Shown here: positions 55,146 to 63,788 of the stretch, one piece after another
How positions within the stretch are numbered: the stretch's first letter is position 1
How the letters are laid out: each line of letters begins with the position of its first letter
Position numbers and translations under genes: made by a program
The notes under the pieces: generated by a model
Told to the model about the DNA's origin: nothing
Databases searched by the model: none
The model's input: only the letters and a program-made list of their open reading frames with translations
Source: Flammeovirga sp. EKP202
Lineage (GTDB): Bacteria; Bacteroidota; Bacteroidia; Cytophagales; Flammeovirgaceae
Reading direction: 5' to 3'
Assembly: GCF_014534745.1 (NCBI RefSeq)
Contig: NZ_JACVVP010000006.1
Span: forward strand, 157,145-221,144
Length of the DNA: 64,000 bases

Positions 55146-56068
55146 CGAATTATTCTGTAGATAAAATCCTTAATAAATAAACTTCTTAGCCTACTTTTAA
55201 TATTTGATATTTCTAATATTTGTGACAAAAGGAATTCAAGTCTTTTATAGGCATTTAATGGTTTCACTACTTCAATTCCAAACCTCCAAGTGTGCCTTCT
55301 AGTAAATTCAAATATTAAATTTGATACTTTTTCTTCACCTATATCTTTTAAAAAATAATAATATGATTTATACACTTCGGGTAGTAAACCAGCCTTATCA
55401 TAAGACCAAGCCTTTACATTACCTTGAGTAATTGCCACTTTATAATCTTCAACAAAAATTCCATTATAATGTAAAAGGCAATAGTTGGTAAAAAACATAA
55501 ATAAATAGACGTTTCTCCAATCTTCCTTCATTAAATAGTTTTCTAATAACGAAGTTCGTTTTAATACTATTCCAGACATTTGGTGTGAGAAATGTCCAAT
55601 ATCAAACATGGTATTGTAGCCAGCTTCTTTTAATTCAAAAACAGGTTGTTTAATATCAGAAGTTTTGAATTCTTTCTTATCAAGGATATTACTATTTCGA
55701 GGCAATATATATCCTATTTCTCCACTGTTTATCTGTTCAAAAACAAAATTCAAATAGCCCTTTGGTAAATAGTCATCATCACCCAACCACATGATAAAAT
55801 CTGACGTTGATTTACCCAATACTTCAACAGCATTTTTTTCCAAACCTATATTTTCAGAATTTCTGTAATATTGGATATTTATGGTTTTATGACCTTCAAT
55901 AAAAGTTTTAACTAATGCTTGAGTATTATCACTAGAACAATTGTCGGAAATAATGATTTGGATTTTATTATCTTGATCTATCGAGCTTATATAAGTACCC
56001 AGTAGATTTAAATTATAAATTAAGTCTTCTCCTCTATTAAAAGTGGGAATAAGTATATCTAATATCAT
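55142..56068 (-). CDS. Glycosyltransferase family 2
   Basis: The 308-residue GT-A protein has LDILIPTFNRGEDLIYNL, IIISDNCSSDNTQALV, YRNSENIGLEKNAVEVL and IMWLGDDDYLPKGY (GDDD site). These features fit the abequosyltransferase/rhamnosyl-type GT2 group, which is consistent with the CDP-deoxysugar genes just upstream in the operon. Donor assignment is an inference. It follows the epimerase gene by 9 bases and overlaps the next gene by 4. Confidence 0.9.
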   Translation of the reverse strand: MILDILIPTFNRGEDLIYNLNLLGTYISSIDQDNKIQIIISDNCSSDNTQALVKTFIEGHKTINIQYYRNSENIGLEKNAVEVLGKSTSDFIMWLGDDDYLPKGYLNFVFEQINSGEIGYILPRNSNILDKKEFKTSDIKQPVFELKEAGYNTMFDIGHFSHQMSGIVLKRTSLLENYLMKEDWRNVYLFMFFTNYCLLHYNGIFVEDYKVAITQGNVKAWSYDKAGLLPEVYKSYYYFLKDIGEEKVSNLIFEFTRRHTWRFGIEVVKPLNAYKRLEFLLSQILEISNIKSRLRSLFIKDFIYRIIR

Positions 56069-56077
56069 AGTGTTTGG

Positions 56078-56587
56078 TTACCAAAGTTTATCTTTTTCTG
56101 AAAGAATTGGAGTATTCGATTCCCAAGGTAAAGTTACACGAGAATCATTCCAAAGGACTCCTTTTTCGACATTTGGTTGGTAAATATTGTCAGAAAAATA
56201 TAGAACAATAGTATCAGGTTCTAAAGTTAAATAGCCCGTTGCATATCCTCTTGGAATAAACACCCCTTCTTTGGGATCACTAATTGTAATTGTTCCTGAG
56301 TTTAATCTATTACCCTCTTCGATAGATCGTACATCTACAAAACCAATCTGTGCAACACCTGTTACAACTCTAAAAAATTTTGCTTCAGCAAATTCCCCCT
56401 CTTGATAATGCATTCCCCTTAAGGTATACTTATCCATCGTGTGAACGTAATTTGTTTGTTGTATGTTATATTCCGCAAAAATTGAATTATTCTTATCAAA
56501 AGCCTTTAAAAAAGCCCCTCTATCATCGCTAAAAAAATGACTTTCTATATGATGCACTTCATCAAAATAGGAATCAATTATTTTCAT
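56078..56587 (-). CDS. RmlC-like sugar-nucleotide 3,5-epimerase
   Basis: The 169-residue cupin protein has the RmlC landmarks: FSDDRGAFLKAFDKN, LRGMHYQEGEFAEAKFFR (catalytic His in RGMHYQ and the Lys of the AKFFR block), VLYFSDNIYQP and GVLWNDSRVTLPW (Asp of the catalytic pair region). The AHG motif of true RmlC is replaced by ATGY here, so it belongs to a side branch. In this CDP-sugar operon it probably epimerises a CDP-4-keto-6-deoxyhexose rather than the dTDP form. It overlaps the SDR gene by 14 bases. Confidence 0.82.
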   Translation of the reverse strand: MKIIDSYFDEVHHIESHFFSDDRGAFLKAFDKNNSIFAEYNIQQTNYVHTMDKYTLRGMHYQEGEFAEAKFFRVVTGVAQIGFVDVRSIEEGNRLNSGTITISDPKEGVFIPRGYATGYLTLEPDTIVLYFSDNIYQPNVEKGVLWNDSRVTLPWESNTPILSEKDKLW

Positions 56588-57545
56588 AATATTCTTTTAA
56601 TCCTTCTTCTAAAGTAATTTTAGGTTGCCAATTTAACTCTTTTTTGGCTTTTTGCGATGAAATACCTAAAAACTTCATAGATTGGTCACGTTTGCTTATT
56701 TCCCCAAACTCATATTTTGGTAAAGCATATCCATATGCTTCCAATTGAGATAGCATTTTACTGATAACCTCTTTCACGGAAAAAACCTCATCATAAGTGA
56801 TATTATATACACCATGATGTTTTAATGGTGAGGTTGCTAAATCTATAACTAAATTAGCCACATCGGAAATATGCGTAAACTGTCTCATCTGTAAACCAGA
56901 GGAAAATTTCAGTTCTTCCCCTTCTTTTACTGACTGAACGATATAGGGAAATAATCTATTTTCATTTTCCCCTAGACCATAAATATTTGTTAAGATCAAA
57001 TGTAAATGATCATATTCAAAGTCATGAGACCTATGTTTATTATAAACAAACTGTGTCAATGTTTTCTTAGATAAACAATAGGTATTAGGTAATTTATTCG
57101 ATGAAAAAATAAACTCTTCTTCGGTCAAAAGTGCTTCCGAAGAAGTATCTCCAATTTCAAAATAAGAGCCAAAAGTCAAAAGCTTACCCTTAAAACCTGA
57201 CGTTGTAAGTGCCTCAATCAGTTGAATAGTAAAAAAAGCATTAATTTCTAAAATATCACTTGCTACAGCTTGCTTTTTAGGTTGAACACCCGCTGCCATT
57301 GTGTTTATGATAACATCACTCTTTGACCATTCTTCAATCCAATCATTAACATTACCTTGAAGAGCATCAAAGAATTTTATTGTGTATTTTGGTTCTCTTA
57401 AAGTACTTCCTTCGGTAATGGAATTATACATCCAATCCTTTTGGGTTCTAGTGTAGATACAAACCTCATCAACATCAATGATAGATAATTGTTCTAATAT
57501 CTTCTCTGCTAAAAAAGAGGACCCTCCAATGAAAATTAACTTCAT
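56574..57545 (-). CDS. NAD(P)-dependent SDR sugar-nucleotide reductase/epimerase
   Basis: The 323-residue extended SDR starts with MKLIFIGGSSFLAEKILEQL; the usual third Gly of the cofactor loop is Ala. The catalytic Tyr-x3-Lys is in NTYCLSKKTLTQFV. RQFTHISDVANLVIDLAT and the C-terminal LGISSQKAKKELNWQPKITLEEGL are typical of sugar-nucleotide SDRs. Following rfbF and rfbG, it probably reduces the 4-keto group of the CDP-6-deoxyhexose. It overlaps rfbG by 4 bases and the RmlC-like gene by 14. Confidence 0.85.
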   Translation of the reverse strand: MKLIFIGGSSFLAEKILEQLSIIDVDEVCIYTRTQKDWMYNSITEGSTLREPKYTIKFFDALQGNVNDWIEEWSKSDVIINTMAAGVQPKKQAVASDILEINAFFTIQLIEALTTSGFKGKLLTFGSYFEIGDTSSEALLTEEEFIFSSNKLPNTYCLSKKTLTQFVYNKHRSHDFEYDHLHLILTNIYGLGENENRLFPYIVQSVKEGEELKFSSGLQMRQFTHISDVANLVIDLATSPLKHHGVYNITYDEVFSVKEVISKMLSQLEAYGYALPKYEFGEISKRDQSMKFLGISSQKAKKELNWQPKITLEEGLKEYYENN

Positions 57546-58633
57546 CCTAAATATTCGTCTATTTGTTGATTTGTATATTCTGAAGGTAAAACTTGATCTT
57601 GATCTACAGCTTTATACCATTTAATTGTAAAAGAAATTGCTTCAGAAGCATTTTTCTTTGGTTTCCACCCCAATAATTTTGAAGCTTTAGAGCAATCTAA
57701 CCTTAACAACTTTGCCTCATGAGGTTGAGCTATCTCTATTGCCTCATACGCCCCTTTACCCCAAATATCAATTGCTGTTTTGACTAATGTTTCTACTTCT
57801 ACGTATTCATCATGTAATGGGCCAAAGTTCCAGGCACTTGCCCAAATAGAAAGGTCCTTTTCATCGAATAACCGTCTTCCTATCTGCAAATACCCTATCA
57901 AGGCCTCCAATACATGCTGCCAAGGCCTTACAGCTTTAGGGTTTCTAATTTTGATCGTTTCATTTTGCGATAATGCACGTACAATATCGGGAATAATTCT
58001 GTTCTCAGCCCAATCACCACCACCTATCACATTTCCTGCTCTCACGACAGCGACAGATTTTTGATGTGCCTCAAAAGATGCAATAGGAAAAAAGCTTTTA
58101 ATAAAAGATGATATAGCAATTTCAGAGCTTGCTTTACTTGAGCTATAAGGGTCAAAACCTCCTAAACGATCTGTCTCTCTGTAAGGATAAAGCCATTCTT
58201 TGTTTTCATACACTTTATCAGTAGTAATCATTACTACATGACATTTCTTCTCCATTAACCTTACGGCTTCCAAAAGGTAAATTGAGCCCATTACATTCGT
58301 CTCATAAGTATAAACCGGTTGCTCATAAGAGGCTAATACTAAGGGTTGAGCAGCTAAATGAAATATAAAATCAGGTTGAAAATCATGTAATTCGTGTAAT
58401 AGCTTTTTTTGATCTCTAATATCTGCAATGACAGAGTTGCAGTATTGGTCACCCTCAATATCGTTGTATAAAGACTTTTTCTCTGCTTCTAAAGCATAAC
58501 CTTTCACATTGGCTCCAAGTTTATGAAGTAAAAGTACCAACCAAGTCCCTTTAAATCCAGTATGCCCTGTTACGAAAACGTTCTTTCCTTTATATGAATC
58601 TGATAATTGTTTCTTTAGTCCCATTTTTTCCAT
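57542..58633 (-). CDS. rfbG: CDP-glucose 4,6-dehydratase
   Basis: The 363-residue SDR has KNVFVTGHTGFKGTWLVLLLH at the N-terminus, DKVYENKEWLYPYRETDRLGGFDPYSSSKASSEI with Tyr-x3-Lys, and VVRAGNVIGGGDWAENRIIPD, all close to RfbG. It turns CDP-glucose into CDP-4-keto-6-deoxyglucose, the branch point for CDP-deoxysugars. It overlaps rfbF by 19 bases and the SDR by 4. Length matches the family. Confidence 0.94.
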   Translation of the reverse strand: MEKMGLKKQLSDSYKGKNVFVTGHTGFKGTWLVLLLHKLGANVKGYALEAEKKSLYNDIEGDQYCNSVIADIRDQKKLLHELHDFQPDFIFHLAAQPLVLASYEQPVYTYETNVMGSIYLLEAVRLMEKKCHVVMITTDKVYENKEWLYPYRETDRLGGFDPYSSSKASSEIAISSFIKSFFPIASFEAHQKSVAVVRAGNVIGGGDWAENRIIPDIVRALSQNETIKIRNPKAVRPWQHVLEALIGYLQIGRRLFDEKDLSIWASAWNFGPLHDEYVEVETLVKTAIDIWGKGAYEAIEIAQPHEAKLLRLDCSKASKLLGWKPKKNASEAISFTIKWYKAVDQDQVLPSEYTNQQIDEYLG

Positions 58634-59394
58634 TGAGGATTATTTACCCACATTTTTTCTAATTCTACTCGATCCCTCAGTATATCCATGCACTTCCAAA
58701 ATCCATGATGATGATAGGCTACTAACTCTTGATCTGTCGTTAAACTTTTCATGGGTTTTTGCTCCCACATTTCATCTTCCATGTTTCCTTCTAAATACTT
58801 AAAAACTTCAGTATTTAAAACAAAGAAGCCTCCATTTATCCAAGCCCCTCCACTATTGGGTTTCTCAACAAACCCTGTAACTTCTGAATCGTCATTGGTC
58901 TCCAAGACACCAAACTTACCCGCAGGTTGTATTGCAGTTACTGTGGCTATTTTACCATGTTGATGATGAAAGTCTACTAATGCATTAATATCAACATTTG
59001 AGACTCCATCTCCATACGTTAACATAAATTCTTTTTCCCCCTCTAGATAAGGTTTTACTTTTTGAAGTCTACCGGCAGTCATGGTATGTAAGCCAGTATC
59101 AACTAAAGTAACTTTTAAATTTTCCGCATTTGCCTTATGTATTTCCATTTGATTATTCGCCAAATCAAATGTTACATCAGCATTATGTAAGAAATAATTT
59201 GCGAAATATTCTTTTACAATATATCCTTTATAGCCTAAGCAGACAATAAAATCATTGTAACCATGCGACTGATATATTTTCATGATATGCCACAAAATAG
59301 GTTTCCCACCTATTTCAATCATGGGTTTGGGTTTTAGGTGAGATTCTTCTGAAATTCGAGAACCTAAACCACCTGCGAAGATGACTGTTTTCAT
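58615..59394 (-). CDS. rfbF: Glucose-1-phosphate cytidylyltransferase
   Basis: The 259-residue protein has the nucleotidyltransferase start VIFAGGLGSRISEESHLKPKPM, then IEIGGKPILWHIMKIYQSHG and LTYGDGVSNVD; the late GGFFVLNTEVF and DQELVAYHHHGFWKCMDI fit RfbF. It makes CDP-glucose from CTP and glucose 1-phosphate, feeding rfbG. It overlaps both neighbours (4 and 19 bases). Confidence 0.95.
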   Translation of the reverse strand: MKTVIFAGGLGSRISEESHLKPKPMIEIGGKPILWHIMKIYQSHGYNDFIVCLGYKGYIVKEYFANYFLHNADVTFDLANNQMEIHKANAENLKVTLVDTGLHTMTAGRLQKVKPYLEGEKEFMLTYGDGVSNVDINALVDFHHQHGKIATVTAIQPAGKFGVLETNDDSEVTGFVEKPNSGGAWINGGFFVLNTEVFKYLEGNMEDEMWEQKPMKSLTTDQELVAYHHHGFWKCMDILRDRVELEKMWVNNPQWKKWD

Positions 59395-60188
59395 TTGATA
59401 GTTTTAATTAAAGGATAGACGAAATTACGAATTCCTTGGAACATTTTTTTCGAATTCCAACTGAATATCTTTCGTAGTGGTGCTACCCAAACACGTTGGG
59501 ATGTAGATGCATTTACAAGTGTTGCTATTCTTCTAAACTCGTCTTCTGATGATCTTGAATGTAAAATTCGGACTTTCTCACCATCTGGGAGACCTACATT
59601 ATTTAGAAATCTAAAGTTATAAATAGAACTTAAAACTAATAACTTCACATTTATTTCAATTAATGCCTTCATAAATGCTTGTTGGTCACTCCAAAATTCA
59701 TGCAATTCTTTCGTATATATCGACAACCATGAATTCATAAAAGCCTTTGTTTGTTCATTCTTTGAAAATGCTAATACGCCTGTATTATAAGGGTAATACC
59801 CCTCAACTGTTTTACCGTTTATCTGAATTTTATTTTTATCATAATAATCTGGAGCTACCATGACTTCAAAATAATCCAATAAATCAAATAACTCATCAAA
59901 TGGTTCAATAACAAAAGTATCTGTATCTAGAAAAATTGTCTTATCATACGGTGATTTTGAAATACCTATTATTTTGTAAACCAAATTAGCTTTCCATGAT
60001 TTTTCATCAATTGATTCAAACCCTTGAAGTATTATATTATCAAAAAATTGAGATGAATATTTTTTGTCTGTTATTAAAGTAACTTTGGAATCCGGCATTA
60101 CTTCTTTTAAGGATTTTGCCGATAATTCTGCCTCTTTTATATATTTGTCACCTGTTGCAACATATACAAAGCCTAAATTTACTTTCAT
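59391..60188 (-). CDS. Putative GT8-like nucleotide-diphospho-sugar transferase
   Basis: The 265-residue protein starts with LGFVYVATGDKYIKEAELSAKSL and has a DxD-type site KTIFLDTDTFVIEPF. FWSDQQAFMKALIEIN resembles the late block of GT8/nucleotide-diphospho-sugar transferases. It is soluble except for a basic C-terminal tail. It lies between a GT2 gene and rfbF with 4-base overlaps. Donor unknown. Confidence 0.8.
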   Translation of the reverse strand: MKVNLGFVYVATGDKYIKEAELSAKSLKEVMPDSKVTLITDKKYSSQFFDNIILQGFESIDEKSWKANLVYKIIGISKSPYDKTIFLDTDTFVIEPFDELFDLLDYFEVMVAPDYYDKNKIQINGKTVEGYYPYNTGVLAFSKNEQTKAFMNSWLSIYTKELHEFWSDQQAFMKALIEINVKLLVLSSIYNFRFLNNVGLPDGEKVRILHSRSSEDEFRRIATLVNASTSQRVWVAPLRKIFSWNSKKMFQGIRNFVYPLIKTIK

Positions 60189-61165
60189 TTATTAAAAAAA
60201 TTAAATGCACTTACAACTAATCCTCTAACGTAGGGTATTTTAGTTAATTTCAAAAAATGCAGTATAAATAAATATATTTTTAAAAGCTTAGCGTTGAATC
60301 TAGAATAATAATTAAATGGATTTGACAAGAGGATGACTTCTTCGAATTTACAATCAATATCTAAAGCAAATTTTTCTGCCTCTTTGAAGAAAAAATTTGC
60401 TTGTTTTTTTATGAATAACAACTTTGTTAGGTCATCATTTAAATAACTAATAATTTTAGTACAAGTATTTTTACGATTCAATAAATAAGACAAAGTGAAC
60501 CTCTTTTTGGAAATACTATCATAATTTCTATCAACTCTGTAATACCAATCGATTTCTTGAAACACTTTAAACTTAAGCTTGTTATTAAGAAGTCTTATAT
60601 GAAATTCTGGGTCCTGCCAGTTTATTATATCTTCATCCCAACGGTATTGATTTATATACTCTCTCCTCCAAATTGGTGAGGCCGTAATCCAATTTACATT
60701 ACCTAATACATAGTTTCTAAGGTAATCAGTACTATCATTAATTCCGTGCCCTAATCTAGTAATTTCTTTAGATACTTTAACATCTAATTCAAATGAAGCT
60801 CCTGAAAAAATAAGTGCATCATAACTAGGATTAGTAGTAAACTTATTCACCCTATTAAAAAAGCAATCTGATTTAAAAATATCATCACTATCAAAAAAAA
60901 TCACATAATCTCCATTTGATCTTTCTAAACCTATATTTCGACAAGTTGGAGCACCTTTAGGCTCCCTATCTCTATGAATAAGAATAAAACGTGAATCCTT
61001 TAATGTGTACTTTTCTAATATTTCTTGAGTTCCATCAGTAGATCCATCATCTACAAGAAGACACTCCCAATTATTATATGTTTGATTGATAATAGAGTTG
61101 AGTGTTTGTTGAATCAGCTGAACTCTATTAAATACAGGGATTATTATTGATAATTTATTTTGCAT
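60185..61165 (-). CDS. Glycosyltransferase family 2
   Basis: The 326-residue GT-A protein has LSIIIPVFNRVQLIQQTLNSI, LLVDDGSTDGTQEIL, PTCRNIGLERSNGDYVIFFDSDDIF (DSD metal site) and a long helical, basic C-terminus. It overlaps the GT8-like gene by 4 bases. A 56-base gap separates it from the upstream GT2 gene. Substrate unknown. Confidence 0.93.
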   Translation of the reverse strand: MQNKLSIIIPVFNRVQLIQQTLNSIINQTYNNWECLLVDDGSTDGTQEILEKYTLKDSRFILIHRDREPKGAPTCRNIGLERSNGDYVIFFDSDDIFKSDCFFNRVNKFTTNPSYDALIFSGASFELDVKVSKEITRLGHGINDSTDYLRNYVLGNVNWITASPIWRREYINQYRWDEDIINWQDPEFHIRLLNNKLKFKVFQEIDWYYRVDRNYDSISKKRFTLSYLLNRKNTCTKIISYLNDDLTKLLFIKKQANFFFKEAEKFALDIDCKFEEVILLSNPFNYYSRFNAKLLKIYLFILHFLKLTKIPYVRGLVVSAFNFFNK

Positions 61166-61221
61166 TAATATATGTACAAGAATAAAAAATTATTTTAACA
61201 TATTCCAAACCTATCTTCAAA

Positions 61222-62124
61222 TTACCAAGGATTATAATTCTTATATTTTATGATTTTTTTAAATGAGAAATTCAATTTCATAAAGATTTTAGAAAATGAA
61301 AGAAATGAAATTAAGAAATAGAATAAATCTAATCTTTTAATGCTTGATTTCATTCTTTGGATATCAACAATAAACCTTCTAACCCAAATCTTATGTTTTA
61401 TTTTTAGAGTATAATCATTTGAAAAATAATCTAAAACTTGAATTATTGTATCATATCGATATTTCCATCTATGATCTGCATTCCATAGTGAATCATGTAC
61501 TCTATAAGTAGCGGTTACATCAGGTAAATATTTTACTTTACCCTTTTGTGCATGTAAAATGAATAATGCCCAATCACCACAAATGAAATTCCTATAATCA
61601 GAAGGTAACTTACTATTGAATACATTTCTTAATACTACGGTAGGCGTATTTGTATAATTACCAAATAGTAAATCAATATCCGATGCTGTACTTTTTATTG
61701 GTCTCTGATAATTAATTACTTGTTTATTTTCTTTGACATATAAAAAATTCAAATTGGTATGACAGACTGAGTATTCTTGATTCTTTTCAAGAAAGTCAAT
61801 TTGTTTTTGTAATTTACCTTTATCGACCCAGTAATCATCACCTTCTAATAATGCAATATATTTCCCTTTACAATTTTCAAAAGTCCTAATAAAATTACCC
61901 ATTAAACCCAGGTTTTCATTAGAATCTAAAAGATTAATATTCTCATATTTAGAGGCAAAATCTTCACATATTAAACGTGTGTTATCTGTAGAACAATCTT
62001 CACCAATCACTATTTCAAATGAGAAATTAGTGTTTTGACTAATAACTGAACTAATGGTTTCAGCTATTGTAAGCTCTTGATTATAAGTAATTATATGTAC
62101 ACTAACTAAAGGCTTATTTTCCAT
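61222..62124 (-). CDS. Glycosyltransferase family 2
   Basis: The 300-residue protein has VSVHIITYNQELTIAETISSV, IVIGEDCSTDNTRLIC and IALLEGDDYWVDKGKLQKQ, a well-known GT2 subgroup with the EGDDYW box. The C-terminal part is basic and aromatic, perhaps membrane-associated. It overlaps the upstream sulfotransferase by 11 bases. Confidence 0.93.
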   Translation of the reverse strand: MENKPLVSVHIITYNQELTIAETISSVISQNTNFSFEIVIGEDCSTDNTRLICEDFASKYENINLLDSNENLGLMGNFIRTFENCKGKYIALLEGDDYWVDKGKLQKQIDFLEKNQEYSVCHTNLNFLYVKENKQVINYQRPIKSTASDIDLLFGNYTNTPTVVLRNVFNSKLPSDYRNFICGDWALFILHAQKGKVKYLPDVTATYRVHDSLWNADHRWKYRYDTIIQVLDYFSNDYTLKIKHKIWVRRFIVDIQRMKSSIKRLDLFYFLISFLSFSKIFMKLNFSFKKIIKYKNYNPW

Positions 62125-62869
62125 TGTTAATTCTGTAGAGCTTTTGTAATAATTTTGAATTAGCTATGATATCTCTTTCTTCCAAAGAATATTCAGTTTT
62201 CTTTCTTTTTGATTGATCAACTTTGTTTAGAACTGTTTCTCTTATATTTATCCCTAAGAATAAGTTAATGTCATCTATAGCTTTTTGATCCCCATGGATC
62301 AACTTATCATAACATATATTAATCGAATTTGCATATGAATCTGTAAAATTCAAGCATTTTTCAACATATATCTCCCATAACTTGAAACAGTTTGATAAAC
62401 TATCAAAAGACTGACTGTAATGGGTTATTCCATTTTTAGCTAGAATTTTATTTCTTGTTTGTAAACTTCTTGCAACATCAATTCCATTTCGATAAATATG
62501 GACCACTTTTGCATTCGGAAAAAATTTTAACCAACCTTCTATCGTAAAAGAATTTCTTGGGTCTTTCCATCCCCAATTAGAGTTCGCAAAAATACTACTA
62601 ATACCTTTTAAGCCTAAATAATTTTTAACGAACTTAATTCTCCCAATCAAACCTAAAGTTAGTTCATCAATGGGTAGAGGATTATCCCAACTTGCTCCTT
62701 CCTTCAATAAAGCTCTTTCATTCTGTTCAAGAAAAAAGAAGGGTTCATTATTGGGGTCATTATTTGATCCCATAAAAACACCATTATCTTCCAAAATTTC
62801 ACTTAAAAAAGTTGTACCTGATCGATGCATACCAATAATGATAATTGGTTGATTCATATTTTTATACAT
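62114..62869 (-). CDS. Sulfotransferase
   Basis: The 251-residue protein has a PAPS loop IIIGMHRSGTTFLSEILEDNG at its N-terminus and the 3'-phosphate block VVHIYRNGIDVARSLQTR. WGWKDPRNSFTIEGWLKFFP is typical of Sulfotransfer_3-type members. It would sulfate a sugar from the island. An in-frame ATG at the fifth codon (MYKNMNQPII) is an alternative start. It overlaps the next GT2 gene by 11 bases and follows another sulfotransferase by 12. Confidence 0.88.
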   Translation of the reverse strand: MYKNMNQPIIIIGMHRSGTTFLSEILEDNGVFMGSNNDPNNEPFFFLEQNERALLKEGASWDNPLPIDELTLGLIGRIKFVKNYLGLKGISSIFANSNWGWKDPRNSFTIEGWLKFFPNAKVVHIYRNGIDVARSLQTRNKILAKNGITHYSQSFDSLSNCFKLWEIYVEKCLNFTDSYANSINICYDKLIHGDQKAIDDINLFLGINIRETVLNKVDQSKRKKTEYSLEERDIIANSKLLQKLYRINNGK

Positions 62870-62881
62870 TAATAAGAATTA

Positions 62882-63649
62882 TTAGATTTTCCAATCATCG
62901 CAATTCCAATTTAAAATTTCTTCTAATTTAGAAATATCTTCACTAAAAAAATCATTTAAAAACTGCTTTGTAGAATCCTCTAGATTTGAATGTTTAACTC
63001 TCTTATGAATTAATTTATTCTGATATTCAAAACTAGTACTAATATTTAAGAAAGTATATATTATCTTAAGTTGATTTTCTTGATCATCTTTAAAATCTTC
63101 ATATTTTAAAAACAGAACTTGATCTCTTTTAAAAAGGGATAAAATCTCAATAACTTGTCTAGAATAAAATCCTCTATCTAAGTATGATATAATACGATCT
63201 TTCTTATACTTATTATTTAATATATCTGAACTTTCCTGTTTTATTGCATCTTCGAAAGATCTTAACTCATTACCTCTATCATATTCCATATTCCAATGTG
63301 AAAAGGATCTTTCTATAGGATTCCTTAAAATAACTATTACTTTAATTTCTTCATTGTAATTTTTTATCCTTTTCAAACAATTATCCCAATACATATAAAT
63401 TGGTGTTATCTCACCATACTTTTTATATTTTTGATTTAAATCATTGAAATTTTTATGATATAAAAAGTTCAAAACGAAATTAGGTAAATACCTAAAAATT
63501 AAATCATTATCAAAATGATGTAATTCTTTTCTTTTAGGCATAACTAAATCTTTATGTTTTCTAAAATAATAATCTAAAGCTGTTGTACCGGCTTTTTGTG
63601 CTCCTATGACAATAAAATCATTTTTCCTAAGAAACTTATCCAAAAACAT
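62882..63649 (-). CDS. Sulfotransferase
   Basis: The 255-residue protein has DFIVIGAQKAGTTALDYYFRK (PAPS 5'-phosphosulfate loop), then PKRKELHHFDND and the 3'-phosphate block IVILRNPIERSFSHWNMEYDRG, typical of heparan-sulfate-like sulfotransferase domains. It is the first gene of the minus-strand operon, and the third sulfotransferase in the island. A -7 promoter element lies 105 bases upstream. Confidence 0.9.
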   Translation of the reverse strand: MFLDKFLRKNDFIVIGAQKAGTTALDYYFRKHKDLVMPKRKELHHFDNDLIFRYLPNFVLNFLYHKNFNDLNQKYKKYGEITPIYMYWDNCLKRIKNYNEEIKVIVILRNPIERSFSHWNMEYDRGNELRSFEDAIKQESSDILNNKYKKDRIISYLDRGFYSRQVIEILSLFKRDQVLFLKYEDFKDDQENQLKIIYTFLNISTSFEYQNKLIHKRVKHSNLEDSTKQFLNDFFSEDISKLEEILNWNCDDWKI

Positions 63650-63753
63650 ATAAAAAAATTCATGTATTCATAAAAAAAGACTTTTCCTATTGGAATTCAT
63701 CTTTGCTTTTATTCTATTTAAAAAATAGTAAAGCTTATTTAGTTAAATTTACG

Positions 63754-63761
63754 CAAATATA
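63754..63761 (-). promoter_or_regulatory. -7 promoter element of the long minus-strand glycan operon
   Basis: On the minus strand the sequence reads TATATTTG, an exact TAnnTTTG match, about 105 bases before the first sulfotransferase start codon. No clear TTG lies at -33. It also lies 28 bases upstream of the plus-strand start at 63789, so the two promoters may overlap. Confidence 0.45.
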
Positions 63762-63788
63762 ACAAAGTAATATTCATTGTATATTAAA

